A stretch of 64,000 nucleotides of DNA from Pseudoalteromonas luteoviolacea NCIMB 1942 (GTDB lineage Bacteria > Pseudomonadota > Gammaproteobacteria > Enterobacterales > Alteromonadaceae), in NCBI RefSeq assembly GCF_001625595.1, contig NZ_AUXT01000205.1, forward strand, positions 19,004-83,003. The letters are read 5' to 3'. The translations under genes and the position numbers were made by a program. Numbering within the stretch: position 1 is the stretch's first letter; each line of letters opens with the position of its first letter. The notes below the pieces were generated by a model that searched no databases, was not told the DNA's origin, and saw nothing but the letters and a program-made list of their open reading frames with translations. Shown here piece by piece: positions 1 through 7,932 of the stretch.

Positions 1-119
1 TCCTTCAACTTGAAGGTGAAGACATTGCAGAGTACCCGTTAGTAACGCTAGAAGAAATTGAAGAAGGTAGTTTCTTTAGCCGCATATACGACTACTTACG
101 TTTACAGATCATGCAATAA
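1..119 (+). CDS. dacA: D-alanyl-D-alanine carboxypeptidase (PBP5/6 family), C-terminal end only
   Basis: The reading frame open from base 3 ends at a TAA at 117-119 and gives the last 38 residues of a protein. The tail has the pattern PLVTLEEIEEG-SFFSRIYDYLR, which matches the C-terminal amphipathic membrane anchor of PBP5/PBP6 (E. coli DacA ends with [22 protein letters not shown]). These periplasmic enzymes trim the terminal D-Ala from peptidoglycan pentapeptides. The gene order dacA-ybeD-lipB-lipA is conserved in gammaproteobacteria, which supports the call. The catalytic domain lies outside the window. A strong terminator follows at 150-177. Confidence 0.85.
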   Translation, partial: LQLEGEDIAEYPLVTLEEIEEGSFFSRIYDYLRLQIMQ

Positions 120-149
120 CCCTGAGCTAAGTAAGTATATAAACACATG

Positions 150-177
150 ACGCCTCTCTTTGAGGCGTTTTTTTTTT
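150..177 (+). terminator. intrinsic terminator after dacA
   Basis: Seven-base arms ACGCCTC and GAGGCGT (150-156 and 162-168) enclose a 5-nt loop and are followed by a run of nine T. It separates dacA from ybeD-lipBA. Confidence 0.85.
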
Positions 178-282
178 CTGCAAAAATGATAGAATGCCCG
201 CCATTATTGAGGTGATGATGCCTAAGTGAAAACGATTCACATTACATAATCATTGCTTAGTATCTGTAGTGAGGAAACCGTC

Positions 283-561
283 GTGGTAAAACCTGTAAAA
301 AACACTAAGTTTGATGAGTACTTAGAATTTCCATGCCCATTTACTTTCAAAATAATGGGCTTGGCCAATGTCAATCTTACGGATCAAATTCTTGCTAAAC
401 TGCAAACTATTGCGCCTGGTGATTATGCACCTAAGGTCAAGCCAAGCAGTAAGGGCACTTATGAGTCGGTAACACTAGTTGCGACAGTGACATCAAAAGA
501 GCACATTGAGCAAATTTACACAGAACTCGGCAGCATTGAAGCTGTCCGTTACGTACTGTAG
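283..561 (+). CDS. ybeD: YbeD family (DUF493) small regulatory protein
   Basis: A 92-residue protein of the YbeD/DUF493 family, ACT-like fold, cytoplasmic. Conserved stretches EFPCPFTFKIMG, APGDYAPKVKPSSKGTYESV and YTELGSIEAVRYVL match E. coli YbeD closely (87 aa). No catalytic role is established for the family. The GTG at 283 is chosen because GAGGAA at 271-276 sits 6 nt upstream and because it gives the family's usual length. An in-frame TTG at 253 would add ten residues with no ribosome binding site. lipB begins 16 nt downstream, so ybeD-lipB-lipA is probably one operon, as is usual. Confidence 0.93.
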   Translation: MVKPVKNTKFDEYLEFPCPFTFKIMGLANVNLTDQILAKLQTIAPGDYAPKVKPSSKGTYESVTLVATVTSKEHIEQIYTELGSIEAVRYVL

Positions 562-577
562 TAAGTAAAGGAAGTCC

Positions 578-1231
578 ATGAGCAACCAAAGCGTCATCAT
601 TCGCCAACTTGGGCGGCAAAGCTATGAACCAATCTGGCAAAAAATGCAGACGTTCACTGATCAACGTGATGAGTCTGACGCAGATGAAATCTGGCTAGTG
701 GAACACGAGCCTGTCTTTACACAAGGACAAGCTGGCAAGTCTGAACATCTGCTTGCGCCCGGAGATATCCCCGTTGTCAAAGTCGACCGTGGAGGTCAAG
801 TAACCTACCATGGTCCTGGCCAACAAATGATGTATGTTTTGTTCAATCTGCGTCGTTTGAAAATAGGTGTTCGCGAGCTGGTTACTTGGCTTGAAGAAAC
901 CATTATCGACGCTTTGAAAGAATATGACATCAATGCCTATGCAAAGTCAGATGCGCCTGGGGTTTATGTCGATAATTGCAAAGTTGCTTCACTGGGTCTA
1001 AGAGTAAGAAGAGGCTGCTCATTTCATGGGTTAGCACTTAACGTTAATATGGACTTAAGCCCATTCCTGCGTATCAACCCATGTGGTTACGCAGGTATGC
1101 TAATGGTCCAAACGAGCGAAATTAATGGTCCTGCCTCGCTTGAACAAGCAGGTCAAGGGCTAATAAAACATATGCTAAAGCGAATAAACGCCGAGCATGT
1201 TGTTCACACTGAAGGGTTTGAGAACGAATGA
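578..1231 (+). CDS. lipB: octanoyl-[acyl-carrier-protein]:protein N-octanoyltransferase
   Basis: LipB moves the octanoyl group from acyl carrier protein to the lipoyl domains of the 2-oxoacid dehydrogenases and GcvH, the first step of endogenous lipoate synthesis, in the cytoplasm. At 217 aa the length is normal. The RGGxVTYHGPGQ motif is at about residues 71-82, the conserved Lys of KVASLG at 135, and the acyl-accepting Cys of NPCGYAGM at 169. AAGGAAG at 566-572 is a good ribosome binding site for the ATG at 578. The stop overlaps the lipA start by 4 nt (ATGA), implying translational coupling of the two consecutive pathway enzymes. Confidence 0.97.
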   Translation: MSNQSVIIRQLGRQSYEPIWQKMQTFTDQRDESDADEIWLVEHEPVFTQGQAGKSEHLLAPGDIPVVKVDRGGQVTYHGPGQQMMYVLFNLRRLKIGVRELVTWLEETIIDALKEYDINAYAKSDAPGVYVDNCKVASLGLRVRRGCSFHGLALNVNMDLSPFLRINPCGYAGMLMVQTSEINGPASLEQAGQGLIKHMLKRINAEHVVHTEGFENE

Positions 1232-2193
1232 GTAAGCCAGTCAAAATGGAACCGGGTGTAAAGCTGCGTGATGCCGAAAAAATGGCATTAATCCCGGTGA
1301 AAGTCCTACCAACTGAGCGCGAGCAAATGCTGCGTAAGCCTGAGTGGCTTAAAATACGTCTGCCTAAATCAAGCGAGCGAATTGAAGGGATAAAAAGTGC
1401 CATGAGAAAACATGGCCTCCATTCAGTATGTGAAGAAGCATCTTGTCCAAACTTATCGGAGTGCTTCAATCACGGTACTGCTACATTCATGATTTTAGGT
1501 GCAATATGTACTCGTCGTTGCCCTTTCTGTGATGTAGCGCACGGCCGACCGTTAAAGCCAGATGCTGCGGAGCCAGAAAAGCTAGCACTTACTATTAAAG
1601 ACATGAAGCTGAAGTATGTTGTAATCACATCAGTAGACCGCGACGATCTACGTGATGGCGGTGCACAGCATTTCGCAGACTGTATCAGAGAGATCCGCAA
1701 GCACAATCCTGGTATCACTATCGAGATCTTAGTACCAGACTTCCGTGGCCGTATGGAACGCGCGTTGGAGATCCTTGCAGAGACGCCGCCTGATGTCTTC
1801 AACCACAACTTGGAGACAGCACCAAGGCTTTATAAGCTAGCGCGTCCAGGCGCAGATTATAAATGGTCTCTAGAATTATTGCGTCGTTTTAAAGAAGCAC
1901 ACCCTGAAGTAAAGACTAAATCAGGGCTGATGGTAGGCTTAGGGGAAGAGATCCCTGAGATTGAAGAAGTGCTGAGAGATTTGCGTGAGCACAACGTTGA
2001 TATGCTGACAGTTGGCCAATACCTTGCGCCTTCTAAGCATCACCTTCCAGTAAAACGTTACGTGCCACCAGCAGAATTTGATGCATTAAAAGAGTATGCC
2101 GACGAAATAGGCTTCTCACATGCAGCTTGTGGACCATTCGTTCGCTCAAGTTATCATGCTGATCAACAAGCAGCTGGTAAAGAAGTGAAATAA
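1228..2193 (+). CDS. lipA: lipoyl synthase (radical SAM)
   Basis: LipA inserts two sulfur atoms into protein-bound octanoyl groups, using one [4Fe-4S] cluster for radical S-adenosylmethionine chemistry and sacrificing a second as sulfur donor. At 321 aa the protein is full length. The auxiliary cluster cysteines lie in CEEASCPNLSEC (68, 73, 79) and the radical-SAM CxxxCxxC motif CTRRCPFC at 94-101. The C-terminal RSSY motif (PFVRSSYHA) is also present. The start overlaps the lipB stop by 4 nt. A hairpin terminator follows the stop at 2222-2246. Confidence 0.98.
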   Translation: MSKPVKMEPGVKLRDAEKMALIPVKVLPTEREQMLRKPEWLKIRLPKSSERIEGIKSAMRKHGLHSVCEEASCPNLSECFNHGTATFMILGAICTRRCPFCDVAHGRPLKPDAAEPEKLALTIKDMKLKYVVITSVDRDDLRDGGAQHFADCIREIRKHNPGITIEILVPDFRGRMERALEILAETPPDVFNHNLETAPRLYKLARPGADYKWSLELLRRFKEAHPEVKTKSGLMVGLGEEIPEIEEVLRDLREHNVDMLTVGQYLAPSKHHLPVKRYVPPAEFDALKEYADEIGFSHAACGPFVRSSYHADQQAAGKEVK

Positions 2194-2221
2194 ACTTCTA
2201 GTGCTCAAATCAAGTAATCAA

Positions 2222-2246
2222 AAGCAAGCCAGCCGGGCTTGCTTTT
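2222..2246 (+). terminator. intrinsic terminator after lipA
   Basis: AAGCAAGCC (2222-2230) pairs with GGCTTGCTT (2236-2244), with a short loop and TTTTTAC following. The A-run upstream is poor, so it mainly serves the plus strand, though it may also help the convergent gene ending at 2262. Confidence 0.75.
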
Positions 2247-2261
2247 TACTTTTCTGGCCAG

Positions 2262-3041
2262 TTATTTAATTATGAGCTGATCTTCCCAAGTATGGATAAA
2301 GTTAGGATTAGTTAAATTGAACACTTTGACAGCCATTGTCTTACCTGCAGCATTTTCACACTCGATGATCTGATAAAGTACCGGCTGAGCATAATTTACT
2401 ACTACATCATTTTTCACAAAAACATCTGAGTGAAAAGGTCCCTTCCTATCTTCACCATTAAACAACCCAAGCGACACACCTCGATTAGCTAGCGTTGTAC
2501 AATAGGATTGAGTGTTTTGATTATTGACTCTGAGCAAGCTTTTTATTTTATATGCGGAGTGATAGCCAAAAGAATAAGGCTGGTAAATAAACTCTCCTGT
2601 AGGCTCTAAAGATATTTGCCAGTCAACTACAGGAGCACCCGGTATGTTGACCTGTACAGTGTAATTGCTTCCATGTGCGTCGGTACAATTGATATGCACT
2701 GTCTTAGAATCTAATAGCGCAGATTCATCATTGAGCTCTGCTTCTAAAAGCAGAGTACTTGCATTGTCCACATCTTTAGAAACATTTAATGTACTCAAGT
2801 GAGAGTAACTTTTAATCGAATATACGTTGGCAAACCCACAATCGCTTTGCTCACCTCGCAGCTTTACATGTAAAGATAATTTATGTGCTCGCTCACTGAC
2901 AATGATCGCTGATTGTACAGGACCATATGCATAATTAGTTACGCGCTCAAATCCATCCACATCGACAATGTTCTGCTGTACAGCAAATAAACTAAAACTT
3001 GAAAACAAAGCAGCTAATAAAGACATTCTTGAATAGTTCAT
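2262..3041 (-). CDS. secreted protein of unknown function
   Basis: I do not recognise this 259-aa protein. It opens with a typical signal peptide (Met-Asn-Tyr-Ser-Arg, then a hydrophobic run, with cleavage plausible after SLFAV or nearby), so it is probably periplasmic or secreted. Four cysteines (in DCGFAN, NCTDAHG, YCTTLAN and ECENAAG) lie in the mature part and could form two disulfides. The rest looks beta-rich, with alternating polar and hydrophobic residues, two similar halves (each with a Cys-containing strand near its end) and no obvious enzyme motif. AAGGAAAT lies upstream of the ATG on the minus strand. It stands alone, convergent with lipA. Confidence 0.7.
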   Translation of the reverse strand: MNYSRMSLLAALFSSFSLFAVQQNIVDVDGFERVTNYAYGPVQSAIIVSERAHKLSLHVKLRGEQSDCGFANVYSIKSYSHLSTLNVSKDVDNASTLLLEAELNDESALLDSKTVHINCTDAHGSNYTVQVNIPGAPVVDWQISLEPTGEFIYQPYSFGYHSAYKIKSLLRVNNQNTQSYCTTLANRGVSLGLFNGEDRKGPFHSDVFVKNDVVVNYAQPVLYQIIECENAAGKTMAVKVFNLTNPNFIHTWEDQLIIK

Positions 3042-3370
3042 AACAATTTCCTTTCGCAGTAAGTTTTAATAACGATACCGTTTACCAATTCGCGCTAGCG
3101 ATTAGCAAAACGCTAGCAAACAACTTAGGCAACCGCAAAGGTCATGTTTAGTCACAGAAAACACTATGAATACTCTATATAATTCATTACCTTATTATGC
3201 AATAAAAATATTCAGTAACATACTATCAATAATGCATAACGTTTTCCCATCACTTCCAAAATGAAACGTTGGGCCTCCTAATTAAACCTTTGATAAAAAT
3301 CATTGAAAGCTGAGAGCCTAAAGCAACCTCTTACTGTTCTCAAAAAGTACTCCGCTGAAATTTGCTTTTT
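3042..3370. other. non-coding gap upstream of the secreted protein
   Basis: 329 bases of AT-rich sequence that must hold the promoter of the minus-strand gene starting at 3041. I see no convincing gene, RNA or strong promoter match in it. The 18-bp palindrome begins at its right edge (3371). Confidence 0.4.
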
Positions 3371-3410
3371 TCAATTTATTACGCACTAAGCATAGTGCGT
3401 AATAAATTGA
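3371..3410. repeat. perfect 18-bp inverted repeat, putative operator
   Basis: Arms 3371-3388 and 3393-3410 are perfect complements around a 4-nt AGCA centre. The core CAATTTATTACGC / GCGTAATAAATTG recurs as single sites upstream of both flanking regulator genes. It lies 33 nt past the stop of the XRE gene on that strand, but the minus-strand downstream side is A-rich, not T-rich, so it is not a classical terminator for that gene. It is more likely the strongest binding site of one of the two neighbouring DNA-binding proteins. Confidence 0.6.
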
Positions 3411-3443
3411 ATGCGATACATGGTATTTCCTGTGTTTAAAAAA

Positions 3444-3782
3444 TTACGCAACCAACTCAGGGTTATTACGAACACCATCTATGGCTTGGGTTATATTCAT
3501 TAAATAAACATCTTCTATAAGTGAAATGACATCGTTCCAGCGCGGGTTATATTCATTGTTTTCCCAACGCCTCAGCGTACGCTCTTCAATACCATAGCAA
3601 GCAGCCGACTCTGCCTGTGTAAACCCACGACATTTTCGCGCATACTTAAGCAACTGTGCCCCTTTAGGCGTGCGTAAAAGTTCGCTCGCATTAGCACTTA
3701 CATCCGTAGTTTGCTGAGTCGCTACTAAGTTTTGCGACAGTCTTGCTTTCATTTGGGTATTAAAAATTGATTGTTTGGCCAT
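3444..3782 (-). CDS. XRE-type helix-turn-helix protein
   Basis: A 112-aa cytoplasmic DNA-binding protein. After a roughly 40-residue N-terminal arm without clear structure, residues from about 44 to 85 (KYARKCRGFTQAESAACYG, then IEERTLRRWENNEYNP) form a helix-turn-helix of the Cro/C1/XRE kind. The ATG at 3782 is chosen because AAGGAAA lies 7 nt upstream. A GTG two codons earlier would sit against the binding site. It is transcribed away from the S24 repressor gene at 4042, and both sides carry GCGTAAT-type repeats, suggesting auto- or cross-regulation. No toxin or phage structural gene is adjacent. Confidence 0.75.
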   Translation of the reverse strand: MAKQSIFNTQMKARLSQNLVATQQTTDVSANASELLRTPKGAQLLKYARKCRGFTQAESAACYGIEERTLRRWENNEYNPRWNDVISLIEDVYLMNITQAIDGVRNNPELVA

Positions 3783-3798
3783 TTCCACTTTCCTTATT

Positions 3799-4014
3799 TT
3801 ATTACGCAGGTGAATTAAAGTGACTATTCTTAATCGTTATAACTCACTGCTGTTAATACATCCTGAATTGAAAACCATCAGGTGCGTAATTTATTAAGAA
3901 TTGTAGCTCAATTTATTACGCATTTCAATGTAAGACTTGCTATTTTTTGCGTAAAAAATTGCATTGAGTTTATTTTTAAAGCGCTTTATAATGCGCCTAT
4001 TACTGCGTAATAAG
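3799..4014. promoter_or_regulatory. divergent control region with at least five GCGTAAT-type operator sites
   Basis: Sites related to the palindrome at 3371-3410 occur at 3799-3808 (TTATTACGCA), 3883-3897 (TGCGTAATTTATTAA), 3908-3922 (TCAATTTATTACGCA, identical to 15 bases of the palindrome arm), 3949-3961 (GCGTAAAAAATTG) and 4004-4014 (TGCGTAATAAG). The last two bracket the promoter of the S24 gene, one just upstream of the -35 box and one around +5. The first lies at the start of the XRE gene. This is the layout of a repressor-controlled divergent promoter region. Confidence 0.6.
3964..3992 (+). promoter_or_regulatory. sigma-70 promoter of the S24 repressor gene
   Basis: TTGAGT (3964-3969), 17-nt spacer, TATAAT (3987-3992). 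Transcription would start near 3999, directly before the GCGTAATAAG site, leaving a leader of about 43 nt to the ATG at 4042. Confidence 0.65.
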
Positions 4015-4041
4015 ATGTAATGTAGGACTTAAAAACCGAAT

Positions 4042-4734
4042 ATGGACGAATCAAATACCTTAAATAGCTTATCCTCACGGGTAGAACACGCTATAAAACC
4101 ACATAGTATCAGAGCATTTGCGTCAAAAATTGATGTATCTGAGGGCACATTACGTCGAATTTTAAAAGGCGAAGACCCAAAACTGAGTATTGTAGAACGT
4201 ATAGCTGACGAAGCTGATGTGAGTTTACTTTGGCTTATTACGGGCGATGAAGACGCAACAACAGCAGACTCACCGGCATCGATGCACCCGATTGTAAAAC
4301 TAGATGAGTTTAACGAAGCCTTTGTACTTGTTCCCGGTTATCACGTGTCAGTCAGTACAGGCCATGGCGCATTCAATGGCCATACGCAAATAGCAAGACA
4401 CCTCGCATTTAGAAAAAAGTGGCTGGAATATAAAAATCTAGAAAAAAGTGAACTGGCTGTTGTTTTCGCTAAAGGCGATTCAATGGAACCAACTATCCAC
4501 AATAATAATACCATTCTGGTCGATCTTTCAGACAAGAAACTCAGTGAAGGGCTTATTTATGTTGTCCGCTTAGGGGAAGAACTGTACGCAAAACGCTTGC
4601 AACAGTATTTAGATGGATCTGTGAGACTAATAAGCGATAACAAAGAATATGTGGAGCAAGTGGTTAAACCTGATGAAATGGAACAGCTAGAGATTATTGG
4701 TAAAGTCGTTTGGATAGGTAAAGATTTAACCTAA
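4042..4734 (+). CDS. HTH / S24-peptidase (LexA-CI type) repressor
   Basis: A 230-aa CI/LexA-like regulator. Residues 8-66 form an N-terminal helix-turn-helix (SEGTLRRILKGEDPKLS). The C-terminal S24 serine-peptidase domain (about 95-228) shows catalytic Ser147 in KGDSMEPTI and Lys184 in LYAKRL. Family members self-cleave when stimulated by RecA-ssDNA. The usual Ala-Gly scissile pair is not obvious: the equivalent stretch VSVSTGHGA has Thr-Gly at 106-107, so self-cleavage may be changed or lost. The ribosome binding site is weak (AGGAC about 13 nt upstream). The flanking repeated operators suggest autoregulation. It could be a domesticated prophage repressor, but no other phage gene is near. 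Confidence 0.85.
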   Translation: MDESNTLNSLSSRVEHAIKPHSIRAFASKIDVSEGTLRRILKGEDPKLSIVERIADEADVSLLWLITGDEDATTADSPASMHPIVKLDEFNEAFVLVPGYHVSVSTGHGAFNGHTQIARHLAFRKKWLEYKNLEKSELAVVFAKGDSMEPTIHNNNTILVDLSDKKLSEGLIYVVRLGEELYAKRLQQYLDGSVRLISDNKEYVEQVVKPDEMEQLEIIGKVVWIGKDLT

Positions 4735-4752
4735 GTAGCCTGTAGAAGTGCA

Positions 4753-4781
4753 GCCTAAGTGGGTCTCAACCCCACCTAGGC
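4753..4781. terminator. hairpin terminator between S24 repressor and chitinase
   Basis: GCCTAAGTGGG (4753-4763) and CCCACCTAGGC (4771-4781) pair with one G-U and a 7-nt loop. The T-run is weak on the plus side (AATTTCTC), so it probably acts in both directions between the two convergent genes. Confidence 0.6.
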
Positions 4782-4791
4782 AATTTCTCAA

Positions 4792-7449
4792 TTAAAGCTT
4801 TTGCCAAGCACTGCTATGACCCGGCTCATCTCCTTTGGTCCACCACAGCGACTTGTAACGCGCACATTGATTTGCAGCATCGCAGTAAGATACTTCAGCC
4901 CCCGTATTGTATGCAACATTCACATGCCACGGAAACTCTGCTTGGCTTAACAATTTCCAGGCGTCTGCAAAACGCGTTGGTTCGACACCTGATACCCAAT
5001 ATTTTGCTTCCCAAATCAGTGTTTGTTTGACTTCTTGGTCAAAGTGACTCACTTTATCACCCGTATTGTAAACAGCATTCGCATCATAAGCTGGCTGGCC
5101 ACCAGTCCCTTTTGGTGCCACAGTAACGATAACCGTATCGCTGTAGGTATCTACACTATTATCTGATACGCTTAAACGAAAGACTAACTGCTCTATTTGA
5201 TTCACAGAAGGAGCAACAAAGCTTGCTTTTTTCGTATCCGCCGCCGATATCACGACTGTCGAACCTGAAACTTGTATCCAACTGTATGTCAAAGTGTCAC
5301 CATCTGCGTCTGTTGTCGCACTGCCATCTAAAACAACATTGTGTGCAGCAGACTCAACTAGCTGATCTGCACCTGCATTGACAACTGGTGGTGTATTAAC
5401 TTTGCTATCTGTCACGGTGATTTGTACTTCATCGCTGGTGTTACCGCCTTTGCCATCAGTGGCGCTAAAACGTAACACAACCGTTGCTTCACCTAACACA
5501 TCAGGCGCAACAAACTCAGCGTTTAAAGTCGTCGTTATACCCAAGCTAACGGCTGGCCCAGATACTTGTTGCCATTGGTAAGTCAGTGCGTCATTGTCCG
5601 CATCATTTGCTGTTGCAGCTAGCTGAACCACAGAACCAGACAATACACTTTGATCGACACCCGCGTTAACGGCTGGTGCACTGTTAGAACCATCTACTTG
5701 AGGGTGACCTAACGACTCATGCATCCAGTTTAGAATGTCGCCATTGTCAGTATCAATTTCCCAACCAAACATGCCACCAAGGCCTTCTTGTTGAACAAGC
5801 TGCCCCTTAGCTGTAACCGACCTTTGATCATCATATGAGATTAAATCTCCGGTACTTGGGCGATAGATATAAGCAGCCTGCGCAACCGTGTCATAGTGAG
5901 ATTCCCAATCTGGGTGCGTTGCCCACTGCGCAATATTGGCATACATTAGCGTGCCAGGTTCTAATTTAAAGGCATCCGCAGGCGCTGATGGACCTGTTGC
6001 CTTACCTTGCATATGGTGCGTCCCAGGTGTATGGTCAACACCTGTCCAACCTCGACCGTACATTGCCACACCGGCCACTAGTTTGTTTCCAGGTACACCT
6101 TGTGCTTTTAATAAATCAATACCCGTTTTTAAGTTGTAATGAGTGGTACGTTTATCTGACGGCTTAAAGTCTGATGGATAGACTGCTGTTTGGTGACCTA
6201 GACCTTCCAAGTCCCAAGCCCCAAAGTAGTCATATGACATCATAAGGATGTAATCCATATACTTGATGGCTTCACCATAATTTACTTTTTCTAACTTGTC
6301 GTAACCAACATTAATGGCGGAAGTAAGTTCATATTTACGCCCCGTACGCGCTTCCTCTTCATCTAACATGGTGCGAAGCTCACGCATAAGCTTAATATAG
6401 GTTTCGCCATCACTTGGCGACCCTAAGTTAGGATTGGCAGCTGCGACTCCCGGGAACTCCCAATCAATATCAATACCATCCCAAAATTGCCATGTTCTTA
6501 AGAATTTGCGACATGACTCAACAAACGTTTTTCGTTTGACATCATCAGCCATAAAGTAAAATGGATCAGACAGCGTCCAACCACCAATTGATGGGATAAT
6601 TTTCAAGTCAGGATAACGCTGCTTTAACGCCATCATTTGACCGTAGTTACCTTTTATCGCATCTTGGTTCACCTGTTCACCAACAGGCTTCATATACGCA
6701 GCCCACGGATCTGGTGGCGCCAATTCAAAATCCGTTAGGCCAGCCGTAACCTTTTGAAATGTGTTATAGCCAGTTGGGTTTTCCGTTTTAAAAGATTCAT
6801 TAGGCCCAGTGATTGCAACAAAGCCATAGAAGATGTGCGTCAAGTTTTCAGCAGGAATATTATCAATATAATAGTCCATTCCCTCAACACGATATATCGA
6901 CCACTCTGCAGCATATGCAGCAACCATTTTGCCTGTTGTATTGATGTACGACCGATTGGTCATTTCGATAGGGAATCTAGGATCGTTAACTCTCATAGAC
7001 AATGGATCTAAATGAGTACCCGCTGTATCAGCGACAATTAAGGTCTTTGAGTTTGCACTCTGCGTACAACCATTAAGATTACACAACTGCACTGTCAGAT
7101 TAAATTTACCACCTTTTTCGAACGTTAAAGTTTCAACACCCGACTGTGAATTGCCCACTACTGTTAATGCTCGACTATGAACAACTTTGCCATCCAATAA
7201 GATTTTAACCGTTTCACCAGCTTCACCCGTCCATTTGGACCACGGCACAGGCACTTCGACACTTGGCGCGACCACAACATCTTTATATGCAAGTGAATCG
7301 GTAATTGTGACAAGACTATACTTTTCCACCATCCACTCTACTTTTGGAGCACCTGGCGCAGCAGCCAGTGACGGTAAAGCGGCGACTAAGCCGGAGAGTA
7401 ACATGGCCTTTTTAACATGGCTTAAAACCCTGTTGTTCGTATTTATCAT
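4792..7449 (-). CDS. chiA: secreted multidomain chitinase (GH18)
   Basis: An 885-aa exported endochitinase of the ChiA type, cleaving beta-1,4-linked N-acetylglucosamine polymers outside the cell. It has a signal peptide (1-31, ending SLAAA), an N-terminal Ig-like ChiA-N domain (32-145), and a GH18 TIM barrel (about 165-580) with SIGGW and the catalytic DGIDIDWE at 324-331 (Glu331 acid/base). Two PKD/Ig-like modules (about 590-785) follow, then two CBM5/12-type chitin-binding modules (about 790-885), each with a YNTG and a WW or YW aromatic signature. The layout matches chitinases of Alteromonas and Pseudoalteromonas. The gene is apparently monocistronic, with a small secreted-protein gene 48 nt upstream on the same strand. 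Confidence 0.96.
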   Translation of the reverse strand: MINTNNRVLSHVKKAMLLSGLVAALPSLAAAPGAPKVEWMVEKYSLVTITDSLAYKDVVVAPSVEVPVPWSKWTGEAGETVKILLDGKVVHSRALTVVGNSQSGVETLTFEKGGKFNLTVQLCNLNGCTQSANSKTLIVADTAGTHLDPLSMRVNDPRFPIEMTNRSYINTTGKMVAAYAAEWSIYRVEGMDYYIDNIPAENLTHIFYGFVAITGPNESFKTENPTGYNTFQKVTAGLTDFELAPPDPWAAYMKPVGEQVNQDAIKGNYGQMMALKQRYPDLKIIPSIGGWTLSDPFYFMADDVKRKTFVESCRKFLRTWQFWDGIDIDWEFPGVAAANPNLGSPSDGETYIKLMRELRTMLDEEEARTGRKYELTSAINVGYDKLEKVNYGEAIKYMDYILMMSYDYFGAWDLEGLGHQTAVYPSDFKPSDKRTTHYNLKTGIDLLKAQGVPGNKLVAGVAMYGRGWTGVDHTPGTHHMQGKATGPSAPADAFKLEPGTLMYANIAQWATHPDWESHYDTVAQAAYIYRPSTGDLISYDDQRSVTAKGQLVQQEGLGGMFGWEIDTDNGDILNWMHESLGHPQVDGSNSAPAVNAGVDQSVLSGSVVQLAATANDADNDALTYQWQQVSGPAVSLGITTTLNAEFVAPDVLGEATVVLRFSATDGKGGNTSDEVQITVTDSKVNTPPVVNAGADQLVESAAHNVVLDGSATTDADGDTLTYSWIQVSGSTVVISAADTKKASFVAPSVNQIEQLVFRLSVSDNSVDTYSDTVIVTVAPKGTGGQPAYDANAVYNTGDKVSHFDQEVKQTLIWEAKYWVSGVEPTRFADAWKLLSQAEFPWHVNVAYNTGAEVSYCDAANQCARYKSLWWTKGDEPGHSSAWQKL

Positions 7450-7497
7450 TAGAATTCCTTCTACATGTTATTGTTATTTATGCTGTTCTTAAGGTAA

Positions 7498-7932
7498 TTA
7501 CTTACCTGCTTTTTTAAATTTCAAAGGGCCCTTTTCGCCCCCCGAAAAATATTCTCCTATTAAATATTGCCCATCATCAGAAAGCGTTAGAGTATGCACC
7601 CCCTTGGTCGTCCAACCAGGGATTTGCTGCGTCACTTGAACATTAATAGTAATGGTATCTTTGTCTCGAAACCCAGAACCGTGCTCCACGAAAGGGCTAC
7701 CCTTAAATTCTAAGTAGTGCGCAGTAAAAATTTCATCCCCGAATTGAGACACTATCAAATGACCGTTTGCAAAGTTGCTATCGTTTACATCGTGCCACAG
7801 GCCTGCTATTCGTCGTTTTTCATCTACTTTTTGGCTTACAGAAAACGACGAGACAACGCTGTCATCAGCTTGTGAAAAAAATGTCATTCCCAGTGTCAAA
7901 GAAATGGAAATAAAAGAGATTACTCGGAGCAT
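7498..7932 (-). CDS. small secreted protein upstream of chiA, unknown function
   Basis: A 144-aa protein that I do not recognise. It has a clear signal peptide (hydrophobic run, then FFSQA, cleavage near residue 22) and a mature domain rich in Gly, Thr and aromatic residues (GLWHDVNDSNF, HLIVSQFGDE, HTLTLSDDGQYLIGEYF), suggesting a small beta-barrel of lipocalin-like character. There are no cysteines in the mature part. It lies 48 nt upstream of chiA on the same strand and could be cotranscribed with it. The upstream region has three copies of a TGTACCTA element. A role in chitin use is only suggested by position. Confidence 0.65.
   Translation of the reverse strand: MLRVISFISISLTLGMTFFSQADDSVVSSFSVSQKVDEKRRIAGLWHDVNDSNFANGHLIVSQFGDEIFTAHYLEFKGSPFVEHGSGFRDKDTITINVQVTQQIPGWTTKGVHTLTLSDDGQYLIGEYFSGGEKGPLKFKKAGK

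Noticed and set aside
253..282. Longer ybeD start at the TTG at 253
   Set aside because: No ribosome binding site at that position; the GTG at 283 has GAGGAA 6 nt upstream and gives the normal family length.
3371..4014. The S24 protein being LexA itself
   Set aside because: The repeated operators are GCGTAAT-type and not CTGT-N8-ACAG, while a real LexA box sits at dinB (48985-49000). Its N-terminal domain is also an XRE-type helix-turn-helix, not the LexA winged helix.
3371..4734. A prophage remnant around the S24 repressor
   Set aside because: Apart from the two regulators there is no integrase, structural, lysis or attachment sequence; the neighbours are chromosomal genes.
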